This document shows, piece after piece, positions 44,218 to 56,366 of a stretch of 64,000 nt of DNA. Source of the stretch: Erythrobacter sp. EC-HK427 (lineage in GTDB: Bacteria; Pseudomonadota; Alphaproteobacteria; Sphingomonadales; Sphingomonadaceae); NCBI RefSeq assembly GCF_902498745.1, contig NZ_LR701479.1:748292-812291 (forward strand). The letters are read 5' to 3'. A program made the translations under genes and the position numbers. The notes beneath the pieces were generated by a model, which was not told where the DNA came from, did no database searches, and saw only the letters and a list, made by a program, of their open reading frames with translations. Within the stretch, counting starts at the first letter, position 1; each line of letters starts with the position of its first letter.

Positions 44218-44298
44218 ATGCGCACGATCGCAACCCATATCTTTGCCTCGCTTGCAGCTGTCTCGATCAGCTCCACGCTGTTCATCAGCATCCTGTAA
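44218..44298 (+). CDS. 26-residue small hydrophobic peptide
   Basis: An ORF of 26 codons (starting MRTIATHIFASL) preceded by AAGGA eight bases upstream and followed after 19 bases by a very strong terminator. The peptide is mostly hydrophobic and could insert in the membrane. It is the only ORF between the module at 44104 and the terminator at 44318. The coding call rests on the ribosome binding site and the context; the RNA alone could be the product. Confidence 0.45.
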   Translation: MRTIATHIFASLAAVSISSTLFISIL

Positions 44299-44317
44299 GT
44301 TTGCACAGAGCGCAATA

Positions 44318-44360
44318 CGAAAGGGGCCGCTTCGCTGGTGCGAGGCGGCCCCTTTCGTTT
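44318..44360 (+). terminator. Strong rho-independent terminator
   Basis: CGAAAGGGGCCGC (44318-44330) and GCGGCCCCTTTCG (44345-44357) are perfect 13-base complements, extended by TTCGC/GCGAG to about 18 pairs with a TGGT loop, followed by TTTG. It ends the short rightward transcript that carries the 26-residue ORF. As a near-perfect palindrome it could also act for the leftward TPR gene's upstream neighbour. Confidence 0.85.
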
Positions 44361-44374
44361 GTGCGGGCGTTGGA

Positions 44375-45994
44375 TCAGATCCGCGCAAGCAAGGCGTCCA
44401 TCGCTTCGCGCTGATCGGCGCTGGCGAATTCGCGCATATCCTGGATGATCCGCCGTGCCTCGGCATTGCGGCCATTGGCGATCAGCGCGTTGGCATAGTG
44501 CCAGCGGATTTGCAGATTGCCCGGCTGGCCTTCCACCGCGCGGCTCAAATGCGTGAGCGCGGGGCCGGCCTGCCCGTTTTCGAGCAGCGCCCAGCCCAGC
44601 GTATCGGCAATGCGCGGATCGCGCGGGGCGAGTTCATGCGCGGCGCGCGCCCGGCGCAGCGCCTCGGCGTTGTCTCCCACGCGCAAGGCGGCGTGGGCGG
44701 CGTTATTGAGGATCACCGCATCGCTGGTGCCGCCATCCGCGAGCAGCGCGGCGTAGAGGCGCTCGGCCTCTTCGTCCTCGCCGCCCAACAAGGCCTCTTG
44801 CGCGGTCTGCGCGCGGTCGCCGAAACCCTCGGGACGCGTCGTGGCGACGCGGCGCGAGAAGCGGTCTTCTTCGCCCACGCGCGGGGCCAGCTCGGCGGCG
44901 AGCGCGAGCAATTGCGGGGTCGCGGTGGCGCTATCGGCAAGCGGGGCGACCAGCTGCCACGCCTCGCGCTCAGACCCTTCCTCCAGCAAGGCGCGGCCCA
45001 GCACGGTGCTGCCGTGCATATGGCCGGGCTGCGATTGCAGGAAGCGTTCGAGATGCGCGATGGCCTGTGCCGGGAAGCCGCGCAGATAAGCGAGTTCGCC
45101 CATCAGCAGTCGCCCCTGCGGGATTTTGCCGATCTCGCCTTCGGCCTGCTGGAGAATTTCCTGCGCCTCGTTCAGATCGCCCTCGGCAAAGGCCAGCTTG
45201 GCATCGAGCAGCAGCGCCAGCGGGTGTCCGGGCGCGATGGCGAGAATGGTTTCGAGATGCGCGTCGGCTTCGTCATTATTGCCGAGATCAGCGTGCGTCG
45301 CGGCGAGCGCGAACAGCGCGGCGAGGCTGGCGGGATGTTCCTCGCGGGCGGTCTCGTAGAAGGTCAGCGCCTCTTCCCAATCGCCGCGCATCACCCGCAA
45401 CTGGCCTGCCAGCAGCAGCGCATCGTGATCGACCGGATCGGCTTCCAGCGCGCGGAGCGAGAAATCCTTCGCCGCAGTGGGCTGCCGCATGGCAATCGCC
45501 ATCGCCCCGCGCATGGCAAGCAGGCGGGCATTGCCGGGGAAGGCTTCTATGGCCGCATCGGCGCGGGCAATGGCTTCGTCATTGCGGTCAAGCTCGCCCA
45601 GTGCGCGGATGCTCACCCATTCGGCAAGCGGCCCCGCTGGCCCTGCCGCCGCGCGTTCCAGCGCCAGCTCGAATTCGTCGCGCAGCAGCGCCGCGTGCGC
45701 AGCCAATGCGTCGATATCGGCGGGCGGGCTGCCGCTGTCGCGCAGCATCTGGATCACGCGCTCTGCCGCCTCGCCGTCTTCCAGCGCCAGCAACGTGCGG
45801 GCGTAGAAGTCGATCACTTCGGGCGTACGGGTTTCGGCGTCGTTCACCGCTGTCGCCAAAGCGACGCGCGCGGTGCGGTAATCGCGCGCCTCATACGCGG
45901 CGATGCCGTCAGACACAGGATCGCCGCCCAGCATTCCGCACGAAGCGAGCGTGAAGGCGGCGGCGGTGGCGAGCAGAGTGCGGTGCAATTTCAT
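44375..45994 (-). CDS. TPR-repeat lipoprotein
   Basis: A 539-residue protein with a lipobox LASC (residue 19) and many tetratricopeptide repeats over most of its length (for example DHDALLLAGQLRVMRGDWEEALTFYETA near residue 190). It resembles the TPR lipoproteins (PrsT-like) that accompany exosortase/PEP-CTERM systems. Next to it, in the same direction, is a PEP-CTERM protein gene, which supports that link. It is probably in the periplasm or outer membrane as a scaffold. The exosortase is not in the window. Confidence 0.85.
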   Translation of the reverse strand: MKLHRTLLATAAAFTLASCGMLGGDPVSDGIAAYEARDYRTARVALATAVNDAETRTPEVIDFYARTLLALEDGEAAERVIQMLRDSGSPPADIDALAAHAALLRDEFELALERAAAGPAGPLAEWVSIRALGELDRNDEAIARADAAIEAFPGNARLLAMRGAMAIAMRQPTAAKDFSLRALEADPVDHDALLLAGQLRVMRGDWEEALTFYETAREEHPASLAALFALAATHADLGNNDEADAHLETILAIAPGHPLALLLDAKLAFAEGDLNEAQEILQQAEGEIGKIPQGRLLMGELAYLRGFPAQAIAHLERFLQSQPGHMHGSTVLGRALLEEGSEREAWQLVAPLADSATATPQLLALAAELAPRVGEEDRFSRRVATTRPEGFGDRAQTAQEALLGGEDEEAERLYAALLADGGTSDAVILNNAAHAALRVGDNAEALRRARAAHELAPRDPRIADTLGWALLENGQAGPALTHLSRAVEGQPGNLQIRWHYANALIANGRNAEARRIIQDMREFASADQREAMDALLARI

Positions 45995-46065
45995 GCGCGC
46001 GTCTTACCGCGAATGGCTTAAACCTTGGCTAAGATCGGCGGGCATTTTCAGGGCCGTTTCCGGAC

Positions 46066-46099
46066 AAAAAAGGGGCGCGGTTCCGCAGAACCACGCCCC
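46066..46099 (-). terminator. Rho-independent terminator after the PEP-CTERM gene
   Basis: On the minus strand a stem of GGGGCG-GGTTC type (arms 46072-46083 and 46088-46099, one mismatch) is followed by six T (46066-46071). It lies directly after the PEP-CTERM stop, so that gene ends here and the TPR lipoprotein gene needs its own promoter. Confidence 0.8.
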
Positions 46100-46124
46100 C
46101 TGTGTTCTCTCTTGCCAGAGAAAC

Positions 46125-46796
46125 TTATGCAGCAACCTTGCGGCGCTGGCGACGGGCAGCATAGACGCCGCCGAGGCCGAGACCGAAGAGCAGCAGACCA
46201 GCCGGAGCCGGAACCGGCGTGCCGGGAACCTGCGCCAGGTCGAAGTTGATGTCGAAGTGCGAGAGCACATTGCCGCTCGGATCGAGAATGTTGAGCCAAG
46301 CCGAGCCGCCGAAATCGCCGGTCTTGTCATTGGTGCCCGGGCCGAACTGGAAGGTGGTTTCACCAGCCAGCGGATCGTTCGGGTTCAGCGTGTAAGTCAC
46401 GCCGCCAATGGTGATCGTGCCCGACGCGTTGGAGAAGTAATCCTGCGTGTTCGGATCGTAAGCGCCGCCACCGGCCTTATAATCGAAATGGGTGCCGTTG
46501 AGCGTGTCCAGCAGTCCGCTGAGCGACAGGTTCAGCGTGGCAACGGTGCCCGAGGGATTGATCGCGGTGCCAGTGAAAGTGCCGGTGCCGGCATCGGTAT
46601 CAACCGAGAAGCGCGTGCCATCCTGGAACGAATAGTAACGCTCACAGCCACTATTCAGCGTGTTGGTCCACAGGCCGTGCGGGCAGGTGCCGCCGGTTGC
46701 GTTGGTCACGTTGTAATCGATAATGTCGGCCTGCGCCGGTGCGGCGATCATGCCGAGCGAAAGGATCGCCGCCGAAAGTGCCAGTTGCTTTTTCAT
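46125..46796 (-). CDS. PEP-CTERM sorting domain protein
   Basis: A 223-residue secreted protein: signal peptide (residues 1-23, ending AQA), a beta-rich domain, and a C-terminal PEP-CTERM signal of the PAPAG variety (VPAPAGLLLFGLGLGGVYAARR) with a hydrophobic stretch and a basic RRQRRK tail. An exosortase would cut and sort it to the outside, commonly in biofilm or exopolysaccharide systems. The middle part resembles other extracellular PEP-CTERM proteins without a named domain. A terminator follows on the minus strand; the upstream region holds the palindrome and module B. Confidence 0.9.
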   Translation of the reverse strand: MKKQLALSAAILSLGMIAAPAQADIIDYNVTNATGGTCPHGLWTNTLNSGCERYYSFQDGTRFSVDTDAGTGTFTGTAINPSGTVATLNLSLSGLLDTLNGTHFDYKAGGGAYDPNTQDYFSNASGTITIGGVTYTLNPNDPLAGETTFQFGPGTNDKTGDFGGSAWLNILDPSGNVLSHFDINFDLAQVPGTPVPAPAGLLLFGLGLGGVYAARRQRRKVAA

Positions 46797-46992
46797 ATTC
46801 GTTTCCCGTCACCTGAAGAAATGTGATTCGTTGTTTGCTTGTCTGACGCTGGAAAAGCAGAAGCCGCCGCGCCAATCCACCGCGCGAAAAGCGGTGTCTC
46901 AAATCGGCGCAGTGCGGCGCGGCAAAGGTTAAACGGTTAACATTTTGCACCTTTTTACAGCCGGGTTGCGCCAGATCGGCCAGCGACAGGCC

Positions 46993-47013
46993 GTGTTGCA
47001 TGGGGTGCAACAC
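46993..47013. promoter_or_regulatory. Perfect palindrome before module B
   Basis: GTGTTGCA and TGCAACAC are perfect 8-base arms around TGGGG. The right arm contains the GCAACAC of module B (47007-47013), so a dimeric regulator bound here would overlap the promoter-like module. It lies about 200 bases upstream of the PEP-CTERM start. Module A lacks this palindrome's left arm. Confidence 0.4.
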
Positions 47014-47041
47014 ATATACACTATTTCGCATTTGAGTAATT
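47007..47041. promoter_or_regulatory. Shared promoter-like module B
   Basis: GCAACAC, eight bases, TATTTCGCATTTG (47022-47034), two bases and TAATT (47037-47041), identical in words and spacing to module A at 44104. On the plus strand it precedes the candidate small RNA; on the minus strand the PEP-CTERM gene. The matched layout with module A (short transcript ending in a terminator) favours the plus strand. Confidence 0.5.
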
Positions 47042-47044
47042 TCG

Positions 47045-47206
47045 TTGCGCCAACTATTTGGGCCTCATCACGCGCACCAAGGGTAAGCGGTGCGCTGTCC
47101 CAAACCCCTGAGGTCTCGGCTCCCTCCCCCCTTCCTTGCCGAGGCCGACCTGCAAAATGGCCGTCTCCGCCGCTTTACGAAGCTGCGGGGCGGCCATTTT
47201 TCTTAG
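47045..47206 (+). ncRNA. Candidate small RNA with C-rich anti-Shine-Dalgarno loop
   Basis: Three hairpins can be read between module B and a terminator. Hairpin 1: GCGCACC (47072-47078) with GGTGCGC (47089-47095). Hairpin 2: GGTCTCGGC (47112-47120) with GCCGAGGCC (47138-47146, one G-U pair); its 17-base loop is TCCCTCCCCCCTTCCTT. Hairpin 3 is the terminator (47154-47200). C-rich loops that can pair with ribosome binding sites are typical of several alphaproteobacterial small-RNA families (cuckoo/CcsR-type). No ORF with a ribosome binding site fits. Transcription is not shown by sequence alone. Confidence 0.5.
47154..47204 (+). terminator. Terminator of the candidate small RNA
   Basis: AAAATGGCCG (47154-47163) and CGGCCATTTT (47191-47200) are perfect 10-base complements with an inner CTCCGC/GCGGGG stem, followed by TCTT. 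It faces the convergent sdaA gene 18 bases away and could act in both directions. Confidence 0.7.
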
Positions 47207-47221
47207 GTGCTTGGGGGTCGG

Positions 47222-48604
47222 TCAGCACTCTACGACGTTGACGGCGAGGCCGCCTTGGCTGGTTTCCTTGTATTTGCTCGACATATCGAGCCCGGTTTGC
47301 CGCATGGTCTCGATCACCTGGTCAAGGCTGACGCAGGTCGCCTCGTCGCGGTGGAGCGCCAGCCGCGCCGCGTTTACCGCTTTCACCGCGCCAATGGCGT
47401 TGCGCTCGATGCACGGCACTTGCACCAGTCCGCCCACCGGATCGCAGGTCAGGCCCAGATTGTGCTCCATCCCGATTTCTGCCGCGCTGGCGATCTGTGT
47501 GGGGCTGCCACCCCACAGCGCCGCCAGTCCGCCCGCCGCCATCGAACAGGCGACGCCCACTTCACCCTGACAGCCCATTTCGGCGCCTGAGATGGAGGCG
47601 CGTTGCTTGTAGAGCAAACCAATGGCTCCGGCGGTGAGAAGGAAAGTCCGGCGGCTCTCCAAGCAGGCTTGGCCATCGGCGGTCTGGCAATAGAAGCGGA
47701 TGACCGCCGGAATAATCCCCGCCGCGCCATTGGTCGGCGCGGTCACCACGCGGCCCCCGGCGGCATTTTCCTCGTTCACCGCCATGGCATAGCAGTTGAG
47801 CCAGTCGAACAGCTGCTCGCGCTCGTTCGATTGCGGATTGGCGGAGAGCTTCTCCCACAATTCGGGCGCACGGCGGCGGACCTTGAGGCCGCCGGGCAGA
47901 ATGCCGCGCTGGTGCAGTCCCCGGTCGATGCACGCGTCCATCGCCGCCGCAATCAGGTCGAGCCCGGCGAGCGTTTTCTCCCGCGCACGCGAAGCATCTT
48001 CATTGGCGAGCACCAATTCGGCGATGGAGTGGCCGGTCGCGGCGCACATGGTGAGCAATTCTTCCGCCGAGCCAAAATCATGCGGCACGCTTTTGCCGGT
48101 AGAGATGCGGTCTCCCTTCGGCTTGCGCTGCAATTGCGCCGCGCTCGCCACGAAGCCGCCGCCGGTGGAATAGTAGGTGCGCTCCAGTACTATGCCGCCT
48201 TCGGCATCGAATGCAGTCAGCGTCATCCCGTTGGGGTGCAGATCGGGCAGGATATGTCCGGCAAGATCGATATCGCGCGCCGGCTCGAACGCAATGGCGT
48301 GCTTTCCGCCAAGTGCAATCCGCCCGGCCGCCGCGATCCCGGCCAGCGCCGCAGCGCATTCGTCCGGGTTGGCGGTCTCGGGGGCATAGCCTGCAAGCCC
48401 CAGAATCGTCGCATCCACCGTGCCGTGACCCACTCCCGTCAGCGCCAGCGAGCCTTGCAGCTCCACCCGCACCCGCGCCACCTGCGCTAACCTGCCCGCT
48501 CTCGCCAGCGCCGCCACAAACCGCCTCGCAATCCGCATCGGCCCCACCGTGTGCGAGGAGGACGGGCCGATCCCGATGCGGAAAATGTCGAGCACGGACA
48601 GCAT
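47222..48604 (-). CDS. sdaA: L-serine ammonia-lyase (iron-sulfur type)
   Basis: A 460-residue single-chain L-serine dehydratase. The N-terminal domain begins [23 protein letters not shown]; the C-terminal domain has the 4Fe-4S cysteines in [38 protein letters not shown], and a terminal VVEC. It deaminates L-serine to pyruvate and ammonia. The ATG at 48604 is chosen for the family N-terminus; an upstream in-frame ATG at 48640 would add 12 residues. It is divergent from gyrB. Confidence 0.95.
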   Translation of the reverse strand: MLSVLDIFRIGIGPSSSHTVGPMRIARRFVAALARAGRLAQVARVRVELQGSLALTGVGHGTVDATILGLAGYAPETANPDECAAALAGIAAAGRIALGGKHAIAFEPARDIDLAGHILPDLHPNGMTLTAFDAEGGIVLERTYYSTGGGFVASAAQLQRKPKGDRISTGKSVPHDFGSAEELLTMCAATGHSIAELVLANEDASRAREKTLAGLDLIAAAMDACIDRGLHQRGILPGGLKVRRRAPELWEKLSANPQSNEREQLFDWLNCYAMAVNEENAAGGRVVTAPTNGAAGIIPAVIRFYCQTADGQACLESRRTFLLTAGAIGLLYKQRASISGAEMGCQGEVGVACSMAAGGLAALWGGSPTQIASAAEIGMEHNLGLTCDPVGGLVQVPCIERNAIGAVKAVNAARLALHRDEATCVSLDQVIETMRQTGLDMSSKYKETSQGGLAVNVVEC

Positions 48605-48692
48605 GGGCAGCGGGATGCGCTCGCCCGCCCCAAAAGGCAATATGGTTTCAATCGAAACCGCCCTCGCGCGGCTGCACTTTGGCTGTGGGTAA

Positions 48693-51999
<3,307 letters not shown>

Positions 52000-52003
<4 letters not shown>

Positions 52004-54126
52004 GCGGGAACACCTTGGGGAATATTCCGGAATTGCGGGGGTTCGGGCGCGGGCGCCGGTTTGCTCGCGCCGCCGATCACGCCTTTGACCGCGACGGGCT
52101 GGCTGGCGGGGAGTTCGTTGATCGACAACACCAGACAATGCGCCCCGCGCTGACGCAGCAGCGCGGCTATCGCGCGGCGGGCGGGCGGCTGGACAATCAG
52201 CGCCAGCCCCGCACCATCGGTCTGCGCCTCGGCAAAGGCGGCCACCTGCTCGCCGATCTGGCGCGCGCAATCGGGCTCGATCATCGGCTGGCCGGTCGCC
52301 GGATCGCGCATTCCGCCGATAATCGCGCTTTCCAGCTCGCTATCGAGCGTGATGACGCCCAGCGTCTGCCCCGGCGGGCAAATCTGCCCGACTAGCCAGC
52401 CGCCCAGATCGGCGCGAATATGGTCGACCAGCGCGTTGAAATCCTGCGTGCTTTGCAAGCCGATGGCGAGGCTGGAGACAATCGGCACCGGACTGGCGAG
52501 CGAAATCCCGTCCGCCAGCAGCGCGCGCAGCAGGCGGGTGAGCGCGGCAAGGCTCAGCGGATCGGGATAAACCGCCTCGACCAGCCCCGGCGTGGCTTCG
52601 CGCAGACCGTCCAGCAGCGCGCGCACTTCCTCCGGCCCCAGCAATTGCTCCGCCCTGTTGCCCAGCAATTGGCTGACATGGGTGGCGATGACGGTGGGGG
52701 CGTCGACCGTCAGGAACCCCTCCGCAATCGCCAGATCGCGCTCGGCGGGATTGATCCACAATGCCGGACAGTTGAAACTGGGATCGCGGGTCGGCTCCCC
52801 CTGCAAGCCGTGGCGTGGCCCCACATCGCCGGTATCGATGGCGAGCAGCGCATCGGGCCGCGCCTCGGCCCGTGCGATCTCCACCCCGCCAAGGATGATG
52901 CGATAGGCATTGGGCGGCAGTTCCAGCGCATCACGGATACGGAATTGCGGCACGACGAAGCCGAAGCTCTGGCTCAATTGCTTGCGCACGCCGGTGATGC
53001 GGGTGACGAGCGGCGATCCGCGCGATTCGGCGACGTAATGAACAAGGCCGTAGCCGAGTTCGAGCGTCACCAGCGTCTTGTCGCTCACATCGGCAATGGC
53101 GATGCGCTGCGGATCATCGTCCACCTTCGCTTCCGGTGCAGCCTCGACAGGGGCGACATAGGTCTTGAGCTTGCGATAGAGCCAGAAGGCGAGCGCCGCG
53201 GCGGGCAGGAAAATCATCTGCGGCATGGCGGGCACCAGCCCGATGGCACCGAGCACGATGGCAACCGGAAGCCAGGTGGACGGATCGCCGAATTGCCGCC
53301 CGATTTGCCCCGTCAGATCGGACTTGTCGGCAACACGGGTGACGATGGATGCCGCCGCGATGGACAGGAGCAGCGCGGGCACCTGCGCCACCAGAGCATC
53401 GCCCACAGCCAGCGTCACATAGACTCCCGCTGCCTCGGCTGCCGAAAGCCCGTGCGCCAGCATACCGAGCGCGAAACCGGCGATCAGGTTGATTCCAAGG
53501 ATCAGCAGCGCGGCAATCGCATCGCCTTTGACGAATTTGGACGCACCATCCATCGCACCGTAGAAATCCGCCTCGGTCGCGACTTCGGCGCGGCGCGCTT
53601 TCGCCTCGTCCGAGGTCATCAGGCCCGCCGCGATATCGGCGTCAATCGCCATCTGTTTGCCGGGCAAGGCATCCAGTGTGAAGCGCGCCGACACTTCGGA
53701 CACGCGGCCCGCGCCCTTGGTGATGACGACCATGTTGATGATGAGCAGGATCACGAACACGAACAAGCCGACCGCGAAATTGCCGCCGACCAGAAATGCA
53801 CCGAAGCTCTCGATCACGTGCCCTGCCGCCGCGCCGCCCTCATGCCCGTTGACGAGCACGATGCGGGTCGAGGCGACATTCAAGGCGAGGCGCAGCAGCG
53901 TCGCAAACAGCAGCACGGTGGGGAAGGACGAGAAATCGAGCGGCTTGCCGGCATTCAGTGCGGCCATCAGCACGCCGATGGACAGGGCGATATTGAAGAC
54001 GAAGAACGCGTCCAGCATCAGCGTCGGGATCGGCAGCACCATCATGGCTATCAGCGCGAGAATGCCCGCAGGCAGCGCGATCATCGCCGGATTGGGGGCG
54101 AAACGTCTCATCAGATTGCCGATCAC
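52000..54126 (-). CDS. flhA: Flagellar export gate protein FlhA
   Basis: A 708-residue protein: eight transmembrane segments in the first 310 residues, the FHIPEP-family motif RFTLDALPGKQMAIDADIAAGLM near residue 147, and a C-terminal cytoplasmic domain (about 330-700) that docks export chaperones. It is the main gate of the flagellar type III export system. It overlaps fliA downstream and the lytic transglycosylase gene upstream (ATGA). The other export genes (flhB, fliP, fliQ, fliR) are not in the window. Confidence 0.96.
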
Positions 54127-55025
54127 AGTCCGAACACCCGCAATTGTGCATAGGCATGGCGCACATGGCCCGCCGCGCGCGGGGACAGGGCGGAGGAACC
54201 GTCAGCCAGCCCGAAACTGGCGCTCAGCGTCTCGGCCATAGAAGGCCGCGTGGTGGCGGTGGCCGCCAGCGGCTGGCCGGGCATCCCGAACCCGGTGAAA
54301 GGTGGCGGCGTACCGCCCGCATAACCCTGCGCGTCCGTCGCGGCGGCGATCTGCAGGAAGTCGGGCAATTCGCCCGGCGCTGCATTCTGCATCGCGGTTT
54401 CCACCTTGTTGCGCAGGAATTGCGCCACTTCCGCCACCGTGCGCGCGCTGCCGTCGCGTTCGTAGAAGATCGGGCGGTTGGCGCGGGCAGCGGCGGGCAG
54501 GATGCTGTCCGCCCGCGCATCGGGCGAGGACTGCAAACTGCGCAGGAAGCGCGTCGCCCCGCCCTGCCCGAGGAAATGCGCAAGATAGAGCTCGCTCGCA
54601 TCGGGCTCGCGCCCCAGCACCGGCAACAGCGCGGCGCGGTTGTCGCTCGCCAAAGCCCCCGCCATGATCGAGGAGGCCTGCGGATCGAAGCGCAGATCCA
54701 TGATCGTCTCGCGCATCGCCGGATCGCGCACAAAGGCACGCCCGCCCCGCATTCCGATGGCGTCGGCATAGGTGCCATAGCCATGCGCACTGCCGTGGCG
54801 GTATAGCGTGTCGAGCCAGGTCTGCTCGATAAACTGGAACAATCCGCTCGCGGTGGACGTGCGCGCTTCGGCTTCCGGATCCATCGCGGATTCGATTTGC
54901 GCTTGCGCCAGCAGATAGCCGAAATCGACGCCCGTGCGGTTCGCCGCTGCGGCAATCGCCTGCTCCACCGGAGTGGCCACGCGCGCCGCAGGCGTAATCC
55001 CGGCATTGGTAAACGGATCAACCAT
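54123..55025 (-). CDS. Lytic transglycosylase of the flagellar operon (SltF-like)
   Basis: A 300-residue SLT-domain protein: catalytic Glu in YLLAQAQIESAMDP near residue 45, and GLFQFIEQTWLDTLYRHG near residue 62. It has no clear signal peptide, like flagellum-specific transglycosylases exported through the flagellar apparatus. It would open peptidoglycan for the rod, replacing the muramidase domain missing from FlgJ here. It starts after flgN and overlaps flhA. Confidence 0.88.
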   Translation of the reverse strand: MVDPFTNAGITPAARVATPVEQAIAAAANRTGVDFGYLLAQAQIESAMDPEAEARTSTASGLFQFIEQTWLDTLYRHGSAHGYGTYADAIGMRGGRAFVRDPAMRETIMDLRFDPQASSIMAGALASDNRAALLPVLGREPDASELYLAHFLGQGGATRFLRSLQSSPDARADSILPAAARANRPIFYERDGSARTVAEVAQFLRNKVETAMQNAAPGELPDFLQIAAATDAQGYAGGTPPPFTGFGMPGQPLAATATTRPSMAETLSASFGLADGSSALSPRAAGHVRHAYAQLRVFGL

Positions 55026-55093
55026 CGATCAAACCCCTTGCGAAATCGCTCGGGGAGGCACTTTGCAAATGCCGTGCCAGCTTGCGCAGGAGG

Positions 55094-55435
55094 TCAGCCG
55101 CCGATGGCAGTGGGCCGCGAATACAGGCCGGGAGACTGGGTCAAAACATCCAACCGCGCCGCCACATTCGCCGCAAGCAGATTGCGCAGCTTGCGATTTA
55201 CCTCGTTCTGGTGGCGCGCGGCTTCCAGCAGACCGCGACATTCGGCGTCGATCCCGGCGGCATCATGGCCTTCCAGCAGACCGCACAAATCGCTTTTGCC
55301 CGTATGTGCCAGCACCAGCGCATCGACATCGAGTCCGGCAAGCGCTTGCCGCTCACTATCAAGCGCGGCAAGCATTTGCCGCAGCGTGTCGGCCAGAGGG
55401 GCGGCTACACTATGGCGCTGTCCAGCCACGCTCAT
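55094..55435 (-). CDS. flgN: FlgN-like flagellar chaperone
   Basis: A 113-residue helical protein: ERQALAGLDVDALVLAHTGKSDLCGLLEG near residue 28, and NRKLRNLLAANVAARLDVLTQ near residue 80, a typical FlgN spacing. It would carry FlgK and FlgL to the export gate. It is right after flgM, with which it overlaps (ATGA). Primary sequence similarity is low in this family. Confidence 0.75.
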   Translation of the reverse strand: MSVAGQRHSVAAPLADTLRQMLAALDSERQALAGLDVDALVLAHTGKSDLCGLLEGHDAAGIDAECRGLLEAARHQNEVNRKLRNLLAANVAARLDVLTQSPGLYSRPTAIGG

Positions 55436-55722
55436 TGGCCACCGCTCAGCATCAGGCGGGCAGCGATAATCGCGTCGGTGATCTTGGCCGGGACAATCGG
55501 ATAGCTGCCATCGCGCAAAGCATTGCGGATTTCGGAGACCCGCTCGGCATCGATGCGCGGCGATCCGGCGCTGATCCGCGCCTCGGTGGATACGGTCACG
55601 CCCGCTTGCGGCGCGGCCTGCGCCTGCTGCGCACCGGAGCGCACAATACCGCGTTCTTTGCCCGCCGCAATGTCACGCAGCGGTGCCGAAGGGCTCAGTC
55701 TGGTAACGTCATAGGGAGACAT
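55432..55722 (-). CDS. flgM: Anti-sigma-28 factor FlgM
   Basis: A 96-residue protein with an unfolded N-terminal half and the conserved C-terminal RIDAERVSEIRNALRDGSYPI segment near residue 55, which binds sigma-28. AAGGAG lies ten bases upstream of the ATG at 55722; the frame extends to a GTG seven codons earlier. It holds FliA inactive until it is exported through the finished hook. Located just before flgN. Confidence 0.9.
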   Translation of the reverse strand: MSPYDVTRLSPSAPLRDIAAGKERGIVRSGAQQAQAAPQAGVTVSTEARISAGSPRIDAERVSEIRNALRDGSYPIVPAKITDAIIAARLMLSGGQ

Positions 55723-55800
55723 CGTCCCGGCTCCTTTTGTCACTATCTGCCCATAGAACGGACGGCGCGCGGCGGGTTTAAGGGTGTGGCAAGTTTCGCC

Positions 55801-56334
55801 TCAATTGAGTGGAATTACCGCCCGCGCCGGCGTGACCAGCTGCGCGCGCAATTCGTCGCGCCGCCCTTCGGGCCGCACGCGGATCCAGTCGCCAATCGCG
55901 CCGTCTTCCAACGCCTCGCCCTGCTGCACGACCGAAAAGCCGCGCCCTTCAATGGCGATGGCGAGCATCTGCCCGCGTTCGATCACGATGGGCGCGGGTT
56001 GCCCCGATGGCCCACTTGCCAATGCGCCAGCACCCTGCGCCCGCAGCACCGGCACGAAAATCTGCCAGCGTTCCGGCCCCGGGCATACGACGCGCACCAT
56101 GTCCTGGTTCTGCCCGTACCAGTCGAGTTCGAGCGGCGGCGTGCAATCGGCCAGCCGCAAGCGCCGGTCGACCGGTTGCATCGCTCCTCCGGCAGACCCG
56201 GTCGGCACGCCGGTGAAGGCAGCGACGCGGGCATCGATGCGCTGGTGGTCGATCAGCCCGCCCGATTGCGCCCAAGCGGCAGCGGGCAGAAGGGCAAGGC
56301 AGGCGGAGGCGCAAAGCGCAAGACGGATAGGCAT
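55801..56334 (-). CDS. flgA: Flagellar P-ring assembly chaperone FlgA
   Basis: A 177-residue periplasmic protein with a signal peptide (residues 1-23) and the C-terminal SAF-type region (VRRGQMLAIAIEGRGFSVVQQG-like; here IERGQMLAIAIEGRGFSV near residue 120). It helps FlgI assemble the P-ring. The ATG at 56334 precedes the signal peptide. It lies after the MotB-like gene and 78 bases before flgM. Confidence 0.9.
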   Translation of the reverse strand: MPIRLALCASACLALLPAAAWAQSGGLIDHQRIDARVAAFTGVPTGSAGGAMQPVDRRLRLADCTPPLELDWYGQNQDMVRVVCPGPERWQIFVPVLRAQGAGALASGPSGQPAPIVIERGQMLAIAIEGRGFSVVQQGEALEDGAIGDWIRVRPEGRRDELRAQLVTPARAVIPLN

Positions 56335-56366
56335 GGTGGTGCTCCCAAAAGCGGATACGCCCACGC

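Noticed and set aside
46926-46941. TTAA-N4-TTAA before the PEP-CTERM gene as a CtrA site
   Set aside because: CtrA sites need seven bases between the half sites; here there are only four.
52420-54153. A 577-codon frame antisense to flhA
   Set aside because: It mirrors the flhA coding region and has no signal, start site or recognisable motif.
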